This document shows, piece by piece, positions 1 through 9,022 of a DNA stretch of 64,000 nt (the stretch's first letter is position 1; the number at the start of each line of letters is the position of its first letter). The stretch comes from Planctomycetota bacterium (GTDB lineage: Bacteria; Planctomycetota; B15-G4; JADJEK01). A model generated the notes under the pieces. That model ran no database searches. It saw only the letters and a list, made by a program, of their open reading frames with translations, and was not told the DNA's origin. The translations under genes and the position numbers were made by a program. Where the stretch lies: positions 62,001-126,000 of the forward strand of contig JADJEK010000008.1 in assembly GCA_016709145.1 (NCBI GenBank), read 5' to 3'.

Positions 1-73
1 GAACTGCTGCGTAGAACGCCGCGCTGAGCCGTTGGTCGGCAACGTAGAGGATGAAGTGCGATCCAGTGGTCAT
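1..73 (-). CDS. VOC (glyoxalase/bleomycin-resistance) family protein, N-terminal fragment cut by window edge
   Basis: Only the first 24 codons lie in the window; the gene runs leftwards off the edge. The peptide reads MTTGSHFILYVADQRLSAAF and continues YAAV. This is the typical opening of a vicinal-oxygen-chelate domain: a first beta strand ending in a YV/D pair, followed by a helix containing the S-x-x-F-Y motif. The function within the superfamily (glyoxalase, dioxygenase or resistance protein) cannot be told from so little sequence. The ATG lies about 90 bases beyond the stop of the convergent-looking upstream gene on the same strand. Family assignment rests on a short motif and is moderately secure. 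Confidence 0.6.
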   Translation of the reverse strand, partial: MTTGSHFILYVADQRLSAAFYAAV

Positions 74-162
74 CGGGCGGCGTCGCTTTCGGGGGCGCGG
101 GTGTCGCTCGTGCGGTCAACGTCCATGAGCCGTTCGTGCCGCGCCGTGGTAGGGAGAAAGAA

Positions 163-1275
163 TCAGTTCGATGATCGAGACGGACGCTCTGGTGTTTCCT
201 CGGGCACGGATGGCGCTGGGCCCGCCGTCCCATCGACCTTCGACAACTCGTCGAGCTCGGCCATGGTGAACCGGACGCTCAGGATGTCAGGGTGTTCTTG
301 CGGCGTCCAATGACCGTAGGTCGTGACGACGAACGTCCCGTTCGGCAGGACCTCGACTCCGGGGTATGCACAGTCCCATCCGTGGTGGTTGTTTTCGAAA
401 CGAACGCGGAACTGTCCGTCGCGGCCATCCACGATGTCCTCGTACGTGCCCACCCAGCCGACCCAATCGCCGGCCGTCGGGCTGCTGAGGTGCTTCGGCG
501 GGGCGTCGCGAAATGAAATGAAGAGCCGACCGTCCGGGCCGTACTTGGCGACGTGGCGATCTCCGCGCAGCGAGTCGGGCACTTCGCGAGGCTGAGTCCA
601 CGTCTCACCCTCGTCGTCGCTGAAGATGACGTGAGAGTTCTTCACGCGGCGGTTCTCGCGGAGCAAGACCGCGATCTGCTTTCCGTCCGGCGATCGGAAT
701 GCGCCCGGCTCGCACAAGTGGACAACGTCGGACCGATGGATCGGCTGCGGCGTCGACCACGTCGATCCGCCGTCTCCCGACAGCGATCGGTACAGCGTGA
801 ACACACCGTTCGCTCGGCCGCTGTTCGCGAAGTACAGCCCATCGTCATGGAACAGGGCGAGGTAGTGACCGCGACCGGTCTTCCGCTCGATGACGGACGA
901 CATCGTGACGATGCCGCCCCATTCACCGATCGGCGTGAGCTCGGACCAGTTCTCGCCGTCGTCCTCGCTGATCGCCGAGCGAACGGGGAACAGCCCACTG
1001 AACAGGACCACGCGCCTCTTCCCGTCGCCATCGACCATGCAATGGAGCGTCGGGGTTTCCAGCGACGTCGCCCAACTCTTCGGCGTCGGCACGCGAGCAT
1101 CACGAAGCGCCCTCGGACTGTTCCAACCGCTGGCCACCGCTCGGGCGAGACGACGAAGGCTCGAGGCTCGGCGGCGAGCTGGTGAAGCCACGGTATTGCG
1201 CCGCGTCTTCGGTGTCACGGAGCCACTTTCGGGCGGCGACGATGGAGGCGTGGAACCCCGATGAACACGAAGCAC
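163..1275 (-). CDS. Sialidase-like BNR/Asp-box protein, N-terminus uncertain
   Basis: The product (up to 370 residues) carries repeated Asp-boxes typical of six-bladed sialidase propellers: SEDDGENW, SGDGGSTW and SDDEGETW. Between them are sequences such as HLCEPGAFRSPDG and LLRENRRVKNSHVIFSDDEG, which match exo-sialidase-like hydrolases that act on sugars. No signal peptide is visible. The first 60 or so residues are Ser/Arg/Pro-rich and do not look like sialidase sequence. The arginine-containing first blade expected in a complete enzyme is missing. The gene is therefore either N-terminally truncated or starts much later, near residue 60. The extreme C-terminus after SVRFTMAELDEL is also low-complexity. 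Catalytic activity is doubtful; fold assignment is good. Confidence 0.65.
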   Translation of the reverse strand: MLRVHRGSTPPSSPPESGSVTPKTRRNTVASPARRRASSLRRLARAVASGWNSPRALRDARVPTPKSWATSLETPTLHCMVDGDGKRRVVLFSGLFPVRSAISEDDGENWSELTPIGEWGGIVTMSSVIERKTGRGHYLALFHDDGLYFANSGRANGVFTLYRSLSGDGGSTWSTPQPIHRSDVVHLCEPGAFRSPDGKQIAVLLRENRRVKNSHVIFSDDEGETWTQPREVPDSLRGDRHVAKYGPDGRLFISFRDAPPKHLSSPTAGDWVGWVGTYEDIVDGRDGQFRVRFENNHHGWDCAYPGVEVLPNGTFVVTTYGHWTPQEHPDILSVRFTMAELDELSKVDGTAGPAPSVPEETPERPSRSSN

Positions 1276-1332
1276 GCGACGGAGTGCTCCGCCGCGTGCT
1301 TTGGTCTCGAGCTCAAATCGTTCGCACGTCGA

Positions 1333-2862
1333 TCACGGCACGTCGCCGCGCAGCGCGTTGCTCATGGCTACTCCGCACGGCGCCGTCGGATCCACGATCA
1401 AGTATTGGAAATGCAGGCCGAGTCCCGAGAGCCCGCCGCTCCACGACGCCCACGGCAGGTGGATCTCGCCGGCCGCGTCGGTCGCCAGGCCGATGGTCGC
1501 CAGCACCGGCAGCGGCACGATCGTGCCGCAGAGCGCGGGCGTCGGATTCGCGTTCAACGCGACCACGAGCAGGACCGGCGTCGCGGCGTTCGCTTGCACC
1601 AGATCGAGCGAGCCACTCGAGCCCGACGTCAGAGGACCGCTGCCCGAGAGCACCGGATCACCGAACACACCGGACTGCCAGTAGCCGAGGTTCGTCCACG
1701 GACCGGCCGCGGGTGCGGTGTAGACCTCGCCGAAGAATTCGTCGTCGTCGATGAACGGCGTGTTCGTGACGTCGATGATGGTGACGCGGTTGAACGGCGT
1801 CGGGCTCGACACACCGAGGAACGCGAGTTGGTCGACCGCGATCGCGCTGAACGACGCCACCGTGAGGAACGTCCCGTCGAGGTAGAGCGCGACTTCATAC
1901 GTCGAATCGACCGCCGTGCCGCCCCACGGAGCGATCGTCGCATCGGGTTGGACGAAGTCGATCCCGAGCGCGACGACCGGCTCGTCGAGGTCGAGCTGGA
2001 GGTTTTCATACCCCAGCGCCACGTCGTTGCCGGGGTTCTGCGGACACCAATCCCCGAGTCCAGCGATGCCGAACGCGCCCATCGCCATGTTGTCGCCCCC
2101 CGGCGCGACGCTGAACGTCACGCTGCCGAGCTTGACCGACGTCGCCGAGCCGAGGTTCGGCAACGGTCCGCTCGCGTTGGTCGCTCCGGTCGCGCCGACG
2201 AACGTCGAGCGATCCGTGTACTTCGTCACGGTCGGCAGCGGCGTCGTGCCCGCGAAGAACTCGCCGAAGAACTCGTCGTCGTCGACGAACGGGCTCGCCG
2301 TGACGTCGATGATCTCCGCGTACGTGAACGGCGCCGAGCTCCAGACGCCGAGGAACGTCACCACGTCGGTCGGGATCGAGGTGAACTGAACCTGGCCGAC
2401 GAGCGCGGCGCCGTTGTACAGCGACACTTCATAGGTCGAGTCGACCGGCAGTCCGCCGAAGCTCGGCATCGAGACGTCGGGCTGCGCGAACTCCCATCCG
2501 AGCGCGAAAACCGGCGCCGCCATGGCGACCGACAGGTTCTCGAAGCCGAGCGCGATGTCGTTGCCGGGCAACGGCGAATACCAATCGGGCGCCGCGAGAG
2601 TCCCCACTGCACCGATCGCCAGGTTGTCGCCTCCGGGTGCCACTCCGAACGTGACGCTTCCGACCGTCGCCGTCGTCACGAGGCCGAGGTCGGGCAGAGG
2701 CCCCGATACGGACGACCCGCCGGTTTCGGCGAGGAATGTGGCCATGTCGCCGTACGTCTTGATCTCGGTGCCGAGCGCACAAGGTGCCGCTGCGGACAGC
2801 GAGGCGAGCAGGACGAAGAGGGACGGCAACGCACTGCGATACGCGTGGGGTCGGGAGGACAT
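1333..2862 (-). CDS. Secreted protein with two tandem ~190-residue repeats and a C-terminal secretion-type domain
   Basis: The 509-residue product starts with a signal peptide (about residues 1-31, with a hydrophobic FVLLASLSAAAP core). It then has two long homologous repeats. Each contains SGPLP-LG, SVTF-VAPGGDN-A-GA, GND-ALG-ENL, a VALG/ALGWEF strand pair, PVDSTYEV-LY, and an acidic (I/F)DDDEFFGE ending. The pattern resembles a two-domain PEP-CTERM-associated beta-sandwich, but I do not recognise a named family. The last ~110 residues (GPLTSGSSGSLDLVQANAA to the end) form a barrel-like C-terminal domain also found at the ends of other secreted proteins in this window. It is probably extracellular or surface-associated, with unknown ligand. 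It appears monocistronic, with no coupled neighbours. Confidence 0.75.
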   Translation of the reverse strand: MSSRPHAYRSALPSLFVLLASLSAAAPCALGTEIKTYGDMATFLAETGGSSVSGPLPDLGLVTTATVGSVTFGVAPGGDNLAIGAVGTLAAPDWYSPLPGNDIALGFENLSVAMAAPVFALGWEFAQPDVSMPSFGGLPVDSTYEVSLYNGAALVGQVQFTSIPTDVVTFLGVWSSAPFTYAEIIDVTASPFVDDDEFFGEFFAGTTPLPTVTKYTDRSTFVGATGATNASGPLPNLGSATSVKLGSVTFSVAPGGDNMAMGAFGIAGLGDWCPQNPGNDVALGYENLQLDLDEPVVALGIDFVQPDATIAPWGGTAVDSTYEVALYLDGTFLTVASFSAIAVDQLAFLGVSSPTPFNRVTIIDVTNTPFIDDDEFFGEVYTAPAAGPWTNLGYWQSGVFGDPVLSGSGPLTSGSSGSLDLVQANAATPVLLVVALNANPTPALCGTIVPLPVLATIGLATDAAGEIHLPWASWSGGLSGLGLHFQYLIVDPTAPCGVAMSNALRGDVP

Positions 2863-3018
2863 GGCTCGGGCTCCGAGAGAGATGAGCTGCGTGCGGCAGC
2901 TCCGCGGGAAGCCGGCGATTCACCGGCTCCAACCGCGCTCACGGAGATTCGAGGAGCGGACCCCCGAAGAAAAACGAAGGCCTTCCTCGGGCGGCGAGAT
3001 CGGCGCGGAGCGGTCGAG

Positions 3019-3942
3019 TCAGTCGTCCTCGCGCGTGAACTCGAAGCGCTGCGGGGTGCCTCCCTTCAATTGGCCGACCGTAGCCGAGAGCCCGCCCTCG
3101 ACCGACAGCTCGTAGGCGATGCGCTTCGGGTAGTCGTGTCGCGGATTCAGGAACACGGCGCGGTTCTCGGACAGCTCCGCGAGCACGAATTCGGTCGCCG
3201 TCTTTCCGCCGGGCTGCGCGACATAGACCAGGCCGCCGTCGCGCTCGACGATGCGCAGGTATTCGAACGCGACCAGCTTGCCGTTCTTGTTCACCGTCCG
3301 CGACATCGCGAGCATCGAGCCGCCGAGCGGTGGACTCCAGCGCTCTTCGATCGACGATCCCGAACTCCGCTTCCCGACCCAGTCGCCGGCCAACCACGCC
3401 AAGTCGTCGATCGTGGCCTCGGCCGGTTTCGGCATCTCGATGTCTTCCGCGTGGCGGTAGATCGCGATCGATTCGCCGCGCGACGGCGGATCGACCGCGA
3501 CGGTGACGAGCAGTCCGTCGTCGGTCATGCGGAACGACCGTCGGATCATCCCGATCCCCCCCGCCGCGCCGCCCGACTCGCTCTCGAACCTCACTTCGTA
3601 CTCGAATCCGCCGTCCTTCCATTTGCCTTGGTAGCGCACCGTCCGTTGTTCTTCGGGAACTTCGGTGATCGTGCCGTCGATCGCGACGCGCACGTCGCGA
3701 TGGCCGGAACCGTGGCCGTTCAGGATCACGACGCCGTCCTCGACGCGCATCGAGAAGGTGGACGACATCGGAGGACCCAGTTGCTCGAGGGTGCGGCCCT
3801 CGGTGCGGTCCTCGACGAAGATCCACTCGCCGTCGAGCGCGCGGAGTTCGTCGGCCTTCGGCGCGGGATCCTCGAAGGCCTGGGCGATCGTGAACGTGCC
3901 GAGGGTGGTAAGGGTCAGGGCGAGACGAGTGCGTGGGCGCAT
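3019..3942 (-). CDS. Exported DUF6265-like protein
   Basis: A 307-residue protein with an N-terminal signal sequence (TRLALTLTTLGTFTIAQAF). Residues ~28-150 form a lipocalin-like module beginning LRALDGEWIFVEDRTEG. The second half, from about residue 170, has the hallmark DUF6265 order: LAWLAGDWVGK, then EERWSPPLGGSMLAMSRTV, then FEYLRIVERDGGLVYVAQPGG, then NPRHDYPKRIAYEL. Family members are small predicted periplasmic beta-barrel proteins of unknown activity. A purine-rich AAAGGAA/GAGGA stretch just upstream of the ATG supports the start. The gene stands alone between unrelated genes, and nothing in the context suggests a substrate. Confidence 0.75.
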   Translation of the reverse strand: MRPRTRLALTLTTLGTFTIAQAFEDPAPKADELRALDGEWIFVEDRTEGRTLEQLGPPMSSTFSMRVEDGVVILNGHGSGHRDVRVAIDGTITEVPEEQRTVRYQGKWKDGGFEYEVRFESESGGAAGGIGMIRRSFRMTDDGLLVTVAVDPPSRGESIAIYRHAEDIEMPKPAEATIDDLAWLAGDWVGKRSSGSSIEERWSPPLGGSMLAMSRTVNKNGKLVAFEYLRIVERDGGLVYVAQPGGKTATEFVLAELSENRAVFLNPRHDYPKRIAYELSVEGGLSATVGQLKGGTPQRFEFTREDD

Positions 3943-4201
3943 TCCTCGAGTTCCTTTCGCGGTCGTGATGCACGACGAGCAGCGGAATCGCGGACGTCCC
4001 GAACGGCACTGTGTTTCGCAGCTCGGCGGGGGGCCCGCAAGCGGGTCACCTTAGCGGCTACCGGACGTCCCACGCCCATGAAGTCGGCGGCGCGTTCTGG
4101 GCGAAACCGGCGCCGATCGAACTTCTCTTGCGCCCCGCGTTTGGCCGCGACCGATCGTCAGCAGCGGTCCTGACGCGGGCTCCGACGGCGGAGACCGTGA
4201 A

Positions 4202-4651
4202 TCAAGCCGATGGGTTCACGGTCCCTTGCGGGTTCGGGTTCGATCCATTCGGAGCGGGCGACGCCTCGGGCGCTTGGAACGACAGAGTGATGATCGTCGG
4301 GAAGATGAAGCCCTTCAGGTACGAGAGCGGGTGCCGGCCCGCGGTGAACTCGACCGGCAGATCGCCGAAGTGCGCCCAATAGTGAGTGGCGACCAAACTG
4401 CCGATACTCACCCACATCCAGGGCAGGGCCCGACGTCGACCGAAGATGACGAAAGTGAGACTGAGCGTGATGCACACGCGCAGGACGGACTGCAGGTGGT
4501 CGAACGGCGTATGAGCGGTGCCGCGGTTGACCACGTAAAGGTCGTAGAGCGTGAAGGTGTGATAGAAGACCAGCAGTCCCGCGAGGACGCAGATGGTCCC
4601 GCGCCGCAGGATCCGCATCGCTCTCATCCGCTGTGCGGGTGTCATCGTCAT
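4202..4651 (-). CDS. Small multi-pass membrane protein, unknown function
   Basis: A 149-residue hydrophobic protein with about four predicted membrane segments: near residues 17-40 (GTICVLAGLLVFYHTFTLYD), 52-68, 74-92 and 108-122. It has no motifs I can link to a family. It lies about 160 bases downstream of another small membrane protein on the same strand, so the pair may be co-transcribed. The C-terminus (after TIITLSFQAPEAS) is Pro/Asn-rich and probably cytoplasmic or periplasmic tail. Hydrophobic segmentation and codon bias favour a real gene over the overlapping frames. Confidence 0.55.
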   Translation of the reverse strand: MTMTPAQRMRAMRILRRGTICVLAGLLVFYHTFTLYDLYVVNRGTAHTPFDHLQSVLRVCITLSLTFVIFGRRRALPWMWVSIGSLVATHYWAHFGDLPVEFTAGRHPLSYLKGFIFPTIITLSFQAPEASPAPNGSNPNPQGTVNPSA

Positions 4652-4795
4652 CGCCGCTTCGCTCCGTTCGGGTCGAGGTCGAAAAGACTCCGCGCCGGGA
4701 CCTGACGCTGGATCGTGAGCGACGACAACGCCGCAGTCGATCCGATGGCTCCAAGTTTCTTGCTGATCGGCGACGGCACTGCGACCGCCGGAAGT

Positions 4796-4821
4796 GGGCC
4801 GCGATCGCGCTCATCGCCTGG
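4796..4821. repeat. 26-bp sequence shared exactly with 12213-12238
   Basis: These 26 bases are identical to a stretch inside the SPASM-partner gene about 7.4 kb away, and a further 12 of 16 bases match beyond one end. Here the element covers the stop codon and tail of the membrane protein that ends at 4811. Read in the frame used in the other copy, it encodes NRGTQAMSAIAAH, against DRGIQAMSAIAAR in the partner protein. It may be a fragment of coding homology or a small mobile repeat; the origin is unknown. Confidence 0.5.
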
Positions 4822-5269
4822 GTACCGCGGTTGACGAGGACTTCGACGACGAATGCGCCCTCCGCAGGCGCCGAACCACCGCGACCACCCCAGCGGCGAG
4901 CAGGACGTGGACCGCCATCCCGAACAGGTCGATCGCGTAGTGCTTGAAGACGCCGTTCGGATCGGGGTCGGGGCCCCACCATTCCGCATAGGTCACGCGG
5001 ATCACGGCAAGCGCGGCCGCCGTCAGCACCGCCATCGTCATCGCCAACGAGATTGCGTACGACCACCGTCGGCCTGTCCCGTTCAGCCGCGGAATCAGCA
5101 CGAGGTGGTTCACGTACGCGGCGGCCGCGTACGCCACGACCAGGCTCGTCGTGACGACCACGGCGAGCGAGAACAGTGGATGGAAATCGCGGGTCACGAT
5201 GAGCCAGAAGGCCCAGACCGCGACCCACGCGACGAGGGACGCTCCGATGCGTCGGAATTGCGTCACCAC
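4811..5269 (-). CDS. Membrane protein resembling the membrane part of LytS/YehU-type sensor kinases
   Basis: From the GTG at 5269 the product is 152 residues with about four membrane helices: SLVAWVAVWAFWLIVT, FSLAVVVTTSLVVAYAAAAY, a helix at YAISLAMTMAVLTAAALAV, and AVHVLLAAGVVAVV. The phrase YVNHLVLIPRLNGTGRRWSY is reminiscent of the membrane domain that precedes LytTR-partner histidine kinases, but no kinase domain follows. An upstream ATG at 5437 would add 56 residues, but those are polar and low-complexity and would overlap the preceding gene. A GGAG seven bases before the GTG favours the shorter form. The C-terminus falls inside a 26-bp repeat, so the reading frame may have been altered there. 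Confidence 0.5.
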   Translation of the reverse strand: MVTQFRRIGASLVAWVAVWAFWLIVTRDFHPLFSLAVVVTTSLVVAYAAAAYVNHLVLIPRLNGTGRRWSYAISLAMTMAVLTAAALAVIRVTYAEWWGPDPDPNGVFKHYAIDLFGMAVHVLLAAGVVAVVRRLRRAHSSSKSSSTAVPRR

Positions 5270-5393
5270 GGATGATCTCCGACGCGGAACATCCGGCGTA
5301 AGGCCGGGATCGAGGTCGTGGATGCTATCGCGGGCGCGACGTGCTCGCGCGGAGGTTGCCTTCGACGACCATTCGGCCTCCAGCCCGTGACGG

Positions 5394-5699
5394 TCAGGCC
5401 GCTCCGTACTCAACGAGATCTCGCCGCTCGTCGCCATGCTCGCTGATGTGGACCAACAGCGTGTGCCGCGAGTTCACCCCCGAATGCGCGGCGTGCTTGC
5501 AGAACGACATCGCATCACGCAGCGATACGTCTTCGTGCCACGACGTCATGACGAAGCGGTCGTCGGGAATCTCGCCGAAGTCGAACCGCTCGAGGTTCGC
5601 CAAGTCGACCGAGTCGTCCCACGAGCTGCAATCGACACCCCACGCCACGACCCATGAGGTCGTGCTGGATGCCGTCACCGACACCATCACACTCGCCAT
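5394..5699 (-). CDS. Conserved small hypothetical protein (DUF7684-like)
   Basis: A 101-residue soluble protein. The core has WGVDCSSWDDSVDLANLERF, then DFGEIPDDRFVMTSWHEDVS, then a helix LRDAMSFCKHAAH and a strand LLVHIS. This order matches a small family of uncharacterised proteins (I believe DUF7684, from memory) that occur singly in varied bacteria. The His/Trp-rich TSWHED motif is the most conserved part. The first 15 residues (MASVMVSVTASSTTS) may not be translated. It is on the same strand as the membrane gene that follows, but the A of any coupling cannot be judged. Function unknown. Confidence 0.6.
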   Translation of the reverse strand: MASVMVSVTASSTTSWVVAWGVDCSSWDDSVDLANLERFDFGEIPDDRFVMTSWHEDVSLRDAMSFCKHAAHSGVNSRHTLLVHISEHGDERRDLVEYGAA

Positions 5700-5859
5700 C
5701 GATCGCTGAGGTCGCGCGATCGTGGGAACTGGCTTCTCCGCGGCAGGGCCTCACCGCAACTCCGTCGCCATCGCTCGCACGGACCCACTCCCGTATCGCG
5801 CGCTATAGTCCGGCCCACCGCGACCAGCCGATCGCGGCCTGGTCCGAACGGGGGGCGCG

Positions 5860-8800
5860 ATGACGCACGTCGACGAACCGGCGGCCGGCGACGGCGCCGC
5901 GGAGGCCCCGATCCGCGAAGGGCCGGGCGCGCACATCGGTCCCTACCGACTGATCCGCGAACTCGGCGAAGGCGGCTTCGGCGTCGTCTTCCTCGCCGAG
6001 CAGGAAAAGCCCGTCGCGCGCTCCGTCGCGCTGAAGATCATCAAACTCGGGATGGACACACATCAGGTCGTCGCGCGCTTCGAGCAGGAGCGCCAAGCGC
6101 TCGCGCTGATGGACCATCCGAACATTGCGCGCGTGATCGACGCCGGCGCGACGGACACGGGTCGACCGTACTTCGTGATGGACCTCGTGCCCGGCGTGCC
6201 GATCGTCGAGTACTGCGACGAGCACAAGCTCACCGTGCGCGAGCGTCTCGCGCTGCTCGAGCAAGTCTGCAACGCCGTTCAGCACGCCCACGGCAAGGGC
6301 ATCATCCATCGCGACATCAAGCCGTCGAACATCCTGGTCGCGACGCAGGACGGCGTGCCGCACGCGAAGGTGATCGACTTCGGCATCGCGAAGGCGACCT
6401 CGTCCAAGCTCGCCGAGAAGACCGTGCTGACCGAGCATCAGCAAGTCATCGGCACGCTGCAGTACATGAGCCCCGAGCAAGCGGAGGGCTCCCTCGACAT
6501 CGACACGCGCACCGACGTCTACGCGCTCGGCGTGCTGCTCTACGAGTTGCTCACGGGCACGCCGCCCATCGACTTGAAGACGCTGCACTCCGCGATGCTC
6601 GACGAGCTCCAGCGACTGATCCGCGAAGTCGATCCGCCACGCCCGTCGACGCGGCTCGCGCAAGCGACGGACACGCTGCGCGAAGTTGCCGCACAGCGCA
6701 GTGTCGATCCGACGCGCCTCGCGCCGCTGGTGCGCGGCGAGATCGATTGGATCGTGATGAAGGCGCTCGAGAAGGACCGGGCGCGCCGCTACGAGTCGGC
6801 GAGCGCGTTGGCGCTCGACCTGCGCCGTTACCTGGCGGGCGATGCGGTGCTCGCGGCGCCGCCGAGCGCGATGTATCGATTCGCGAAGTTCGTCGGCCGG
6901 AACAAGGTCGTCGTCGCCTCCGGCGCAGCGATCGCCGCCGCGCTGCTCGTGGGCGCGATCGGGTTCGCCTGGCAAGCCGCCATCGCCGGCCACCAACGCG
7001 ATCGCGCGATCGCCGCCAGCGACGCCGAGTCGAAGGCTCGCGGCATCGCCGACGAGCAGCGCCAGATCGCCGTGTCGAACGTGCGCAAGGCGTCGGCGAT
7101 CAACCAATTCCTGATCGACATGCTCGGCTCGGCGAACTTGCTCGGACTGGGTCGCGACGCGAAGGTCTCGCAATCGCTGGATCGCGCGGCCGCCATGGTC
7201 GGCACCGCGTTCCGTGAACAGCCGGACGTCGAGGCCGCGATCCGCGCGCTGCTCGGCTCGACGTACGAATCGCTCGGCATGTTCGATGCCGCCGAGCCGC
7301 AGCTCGAAGCGGCACTCGAGCTCTACGCTCGGCTCCAAGGCGAAGTCACCGTGGAGTACGCGATCGTCCTGCGTGATCTCGCGTCGGTGTACCTCGAACG
7401 GCACGAGTACGCGCACGCGGAGAGCACGTTCGCGCGAGCCGCCGATCTCGCCGAGCGCGCGGCGGGGCCGGACGACCGAGCCACGCTCGGCGCGCGAACG
7501 GGTTACGCGAACGCGCTCGTCGGACTCGGCCGGATCGACGAGGCCGAGTCGATGCTGCGCGACCTGCTGGAGATGCGCACGCGCGTGCAAGGCCGCGACG
7601 CTCACGATACTCAGGTCACGTTGAACAGCCTCGCCGTCGTGCTTCAACATGCGCAGAAGCTCGAAGAAGCCGAGGCGCTGTACCACGAAGCCGCGGAGAT
7701 CGGTGCGCGCGCCAGCGGCCCGATCCATCCCAATACGCTGACGGCGCGCTTCAACGCCGCCCATCTGATGATGCAGCGCGGGCGGCTCGACGAAGCCGAG
7801 CCGCTGCTCGCGTCCACCTATGCGGACATCGCGCAGGTGTTCGGCGAATCGCACGTGCGGACCGCCACCGCGGCGCAGATCCTCGCCGACCTGCACGACC
7901 AACGTGGCCGCTACGACCAAGCCATCCCTCTCTACGAATCGGCCATCGCGATCCGCGGCCGCGCCGGTCCCGACGACGTCAAGAGCCTTGCGCTCGCGAA
8001 GTCGAGTCTGGCGCGCTCGGTTCAACGCGCGGGGGACGGTCCTCGCGCGATCGCGCTCCATCGCGAAGCCCTCGAGAGTTTCCTCGCCAGCGAAGGCCCC
8101 CAAGGCGTCAACACGCTGATCACGCGCATGAACCTCGCGAACGGACTCGCTCAGAACGGCGGCATGGACGAGGCCGCAACTCTGTTCGAACGCTTGATCG
8201 ACGATCTACGGAGCGTTCTCGGCGCGGACCATCCCGAGACGATCATCGCGACGAACAGCTACGCATTCTTGCTCAACAACCTGGGCCGCCCCGCCGAAGC
8301 GGAACCGTTCGTCCGCGCCGCGCTCGAGTCCGGCCGCCGCGTGGCGGGCGAGGACCACCCGGACACGATCATCACGCAGAACAACCTCTCCAACACGCTG
8401 CGCCGGCAGGGCCGCCTCGACGAAGCCGAAACCGTAGGCCGCGACACCGTCCTGCGCTTCGTGCGCGTCTTCGGCCCGCGCCATCCGAACACGGGGATCG
8501 TGCGCAACGGCTACGCCATGACCCTGCTGCTGCTGAAGCGGACCGACGACGCCATCGCGCAGCTCCTCGAAGTCGTCGCCATCTCGAAGGCGACGTTTGG
8601 GACCGAGGAAGGCAAGTTCGTCCCCGACGCGATCGTGCTCGGCCGCGCGCTGATCGACGTCGGACGTCTCGACGAAGCGAAGACGGTTCTCGACGAAGTT
8701 GTCCTCGTCGTCGAGAAGAAGCGCGGACCGACGCACGTCGCCGTTGCGGGAGCACGGCTCGAACTCGGACGACTCCTCGCCGCGCAATCACGCTTCGCCG

Positions 8801-8994
8801 ACGCGGAACCCGTACTCATCGAAGCCCAGGCGCTGCTCGCCGAGTCGGATCCCACCGTCAACGAACAGACGCGGCGCGCTGTCCGGTACGTCGCTGAGTT
8901 CTATGCGGCGTGGAATGCCGCCGAGCCGACGGCGGTGCGTGCGGCGAAGGCGGAGGAGTGGAAGGGGAGGGTGGAGGAGGCGGACGGGCGGTAG
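5860..8994 (+). CDS. Transmembrane serine/threonine protein kinase with C-terminal TPR repeats
   Basis: A 1,044-residue PknB-type receptor. The kinase domain spans about residues 29-300. It has the glycine loop GEGGFGVV (36-43), ATP-anchoring Lys59 (ALKIIK), catalytic H150-R151-D152 with the following KPSN, D173-F174-G175, and SPEQ in the APE position, so it should be active. One membrane helix follows at about residues 352-372. The rest, from ~400 to the end, is a long array of TPR_12-type repeats with regular RLDEAE and HP(N/D)T signatures, as in planctomycete kinases. This places the kinase inside and the TPR array outside the cytoplasmic membrane. The gene stands alone. The ATG follows a G-rich stretch rather than a clear ribosome-binding site. 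Confidence 0.93.
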   Translation: MTHVDEPAAGDGAAEAPIREGPGAHIGPYRLIRELGEGGFGVVFLAEQEKPVARSVALKIIKLGMDTHQVVARFEQERQALALMDHPNIARVIDAGATDTGRPYFVMDLVPGVPIVEYCDEHKLTVRERLALLEQVCNAVQHAHGKGIIHRDIKPSNILVATQDGVPHAKVIDFGIAKATSSKLAEKTVLTEHQQVIGTLQYMSPEQAEGSLDIDTRTDVYALGVLLYELLTGTPPIDLKTLHSAMLDELQRLIREVDPPRPSTRLAQATDTLREVAAQRSVDPTRLAPLVRGEIDWIVMKALEKDRARRYESASALALDLRRYLAGDAVLAAPPSAMYRFAKFVGRNKVVVASGAAIAAALLVGAIGFAWQAAIAGHQRDRAIAASDAESKARGIADEQRQIAVSNVRKASAINQFLIDMLGSANLLGLGRDAKVSQSLDRAAAMVGTAFREQPDVEAAIRALLGSTYESLGMFDAAEPQLEAALELYARLQGEVTVEYAIVLRDLASVYLERHEYAHAESTFARAADLAERAAGPDDRATLGARTGYANALVGLGRIDEAESMLRDLLEMRTRVQGRDAHDTQVTLNSLAVVLQHAQKLEEAEALYHEAAEIGARASGPIHPNTLTARFNAAHLMMQRGRLDEAEPLLASTYADIAQVFGESHVRTATAAQILADLHDQRGRYDQAIPLYESAIAIRGRAGPDDVKSLALAKSSLARSVQRAGDGPRAIALHREALESFLASEGPQGVNTLITRMNLANGLAQNGGMDEAATLFERLIDDLRSVLGADHPETIIATNSYAFLLNNLGRPAEAEPFVRAALESGRRVAGEDHPDTIITQNNLSNTLRRQGRLDEAETVGRDTVLRFVRVFGPRHPNTGIVRNGYAMTLLLLKRTDDAIAQLLEVVAISKATFGTEEGKFVPDAIVLGRALIDVGRLDEAKTVLDEVVLVVEKKRGPTHVAVAGARLELGRLLAAQSRFADAEPVLIEAQALLAESDPTVNEQTRRAVRYVAEFYAAWNAAEPTAVRAAKAEEWKGRVEEADGR

Positions 8995-9022
8995 GTTCGG
9001 TTCGCGCGCGAACACGATCCTG

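Noticed and set aside
1261..4173. A 970-codon open frame on the plus strand
   Set aside because: It runs antisense to two clear genes (1333-2862, 3019-3942), is dominated by Arg/Glu/Asp/Ala, and has no domain-like segment. High GC makes such frames common.
5803..8103. A 766-codon minus-strand frame opposite the kinase
   Set aside because: Low-complexity Arg/Glu/Val composition; the plus strand encodes all kinase motifs.
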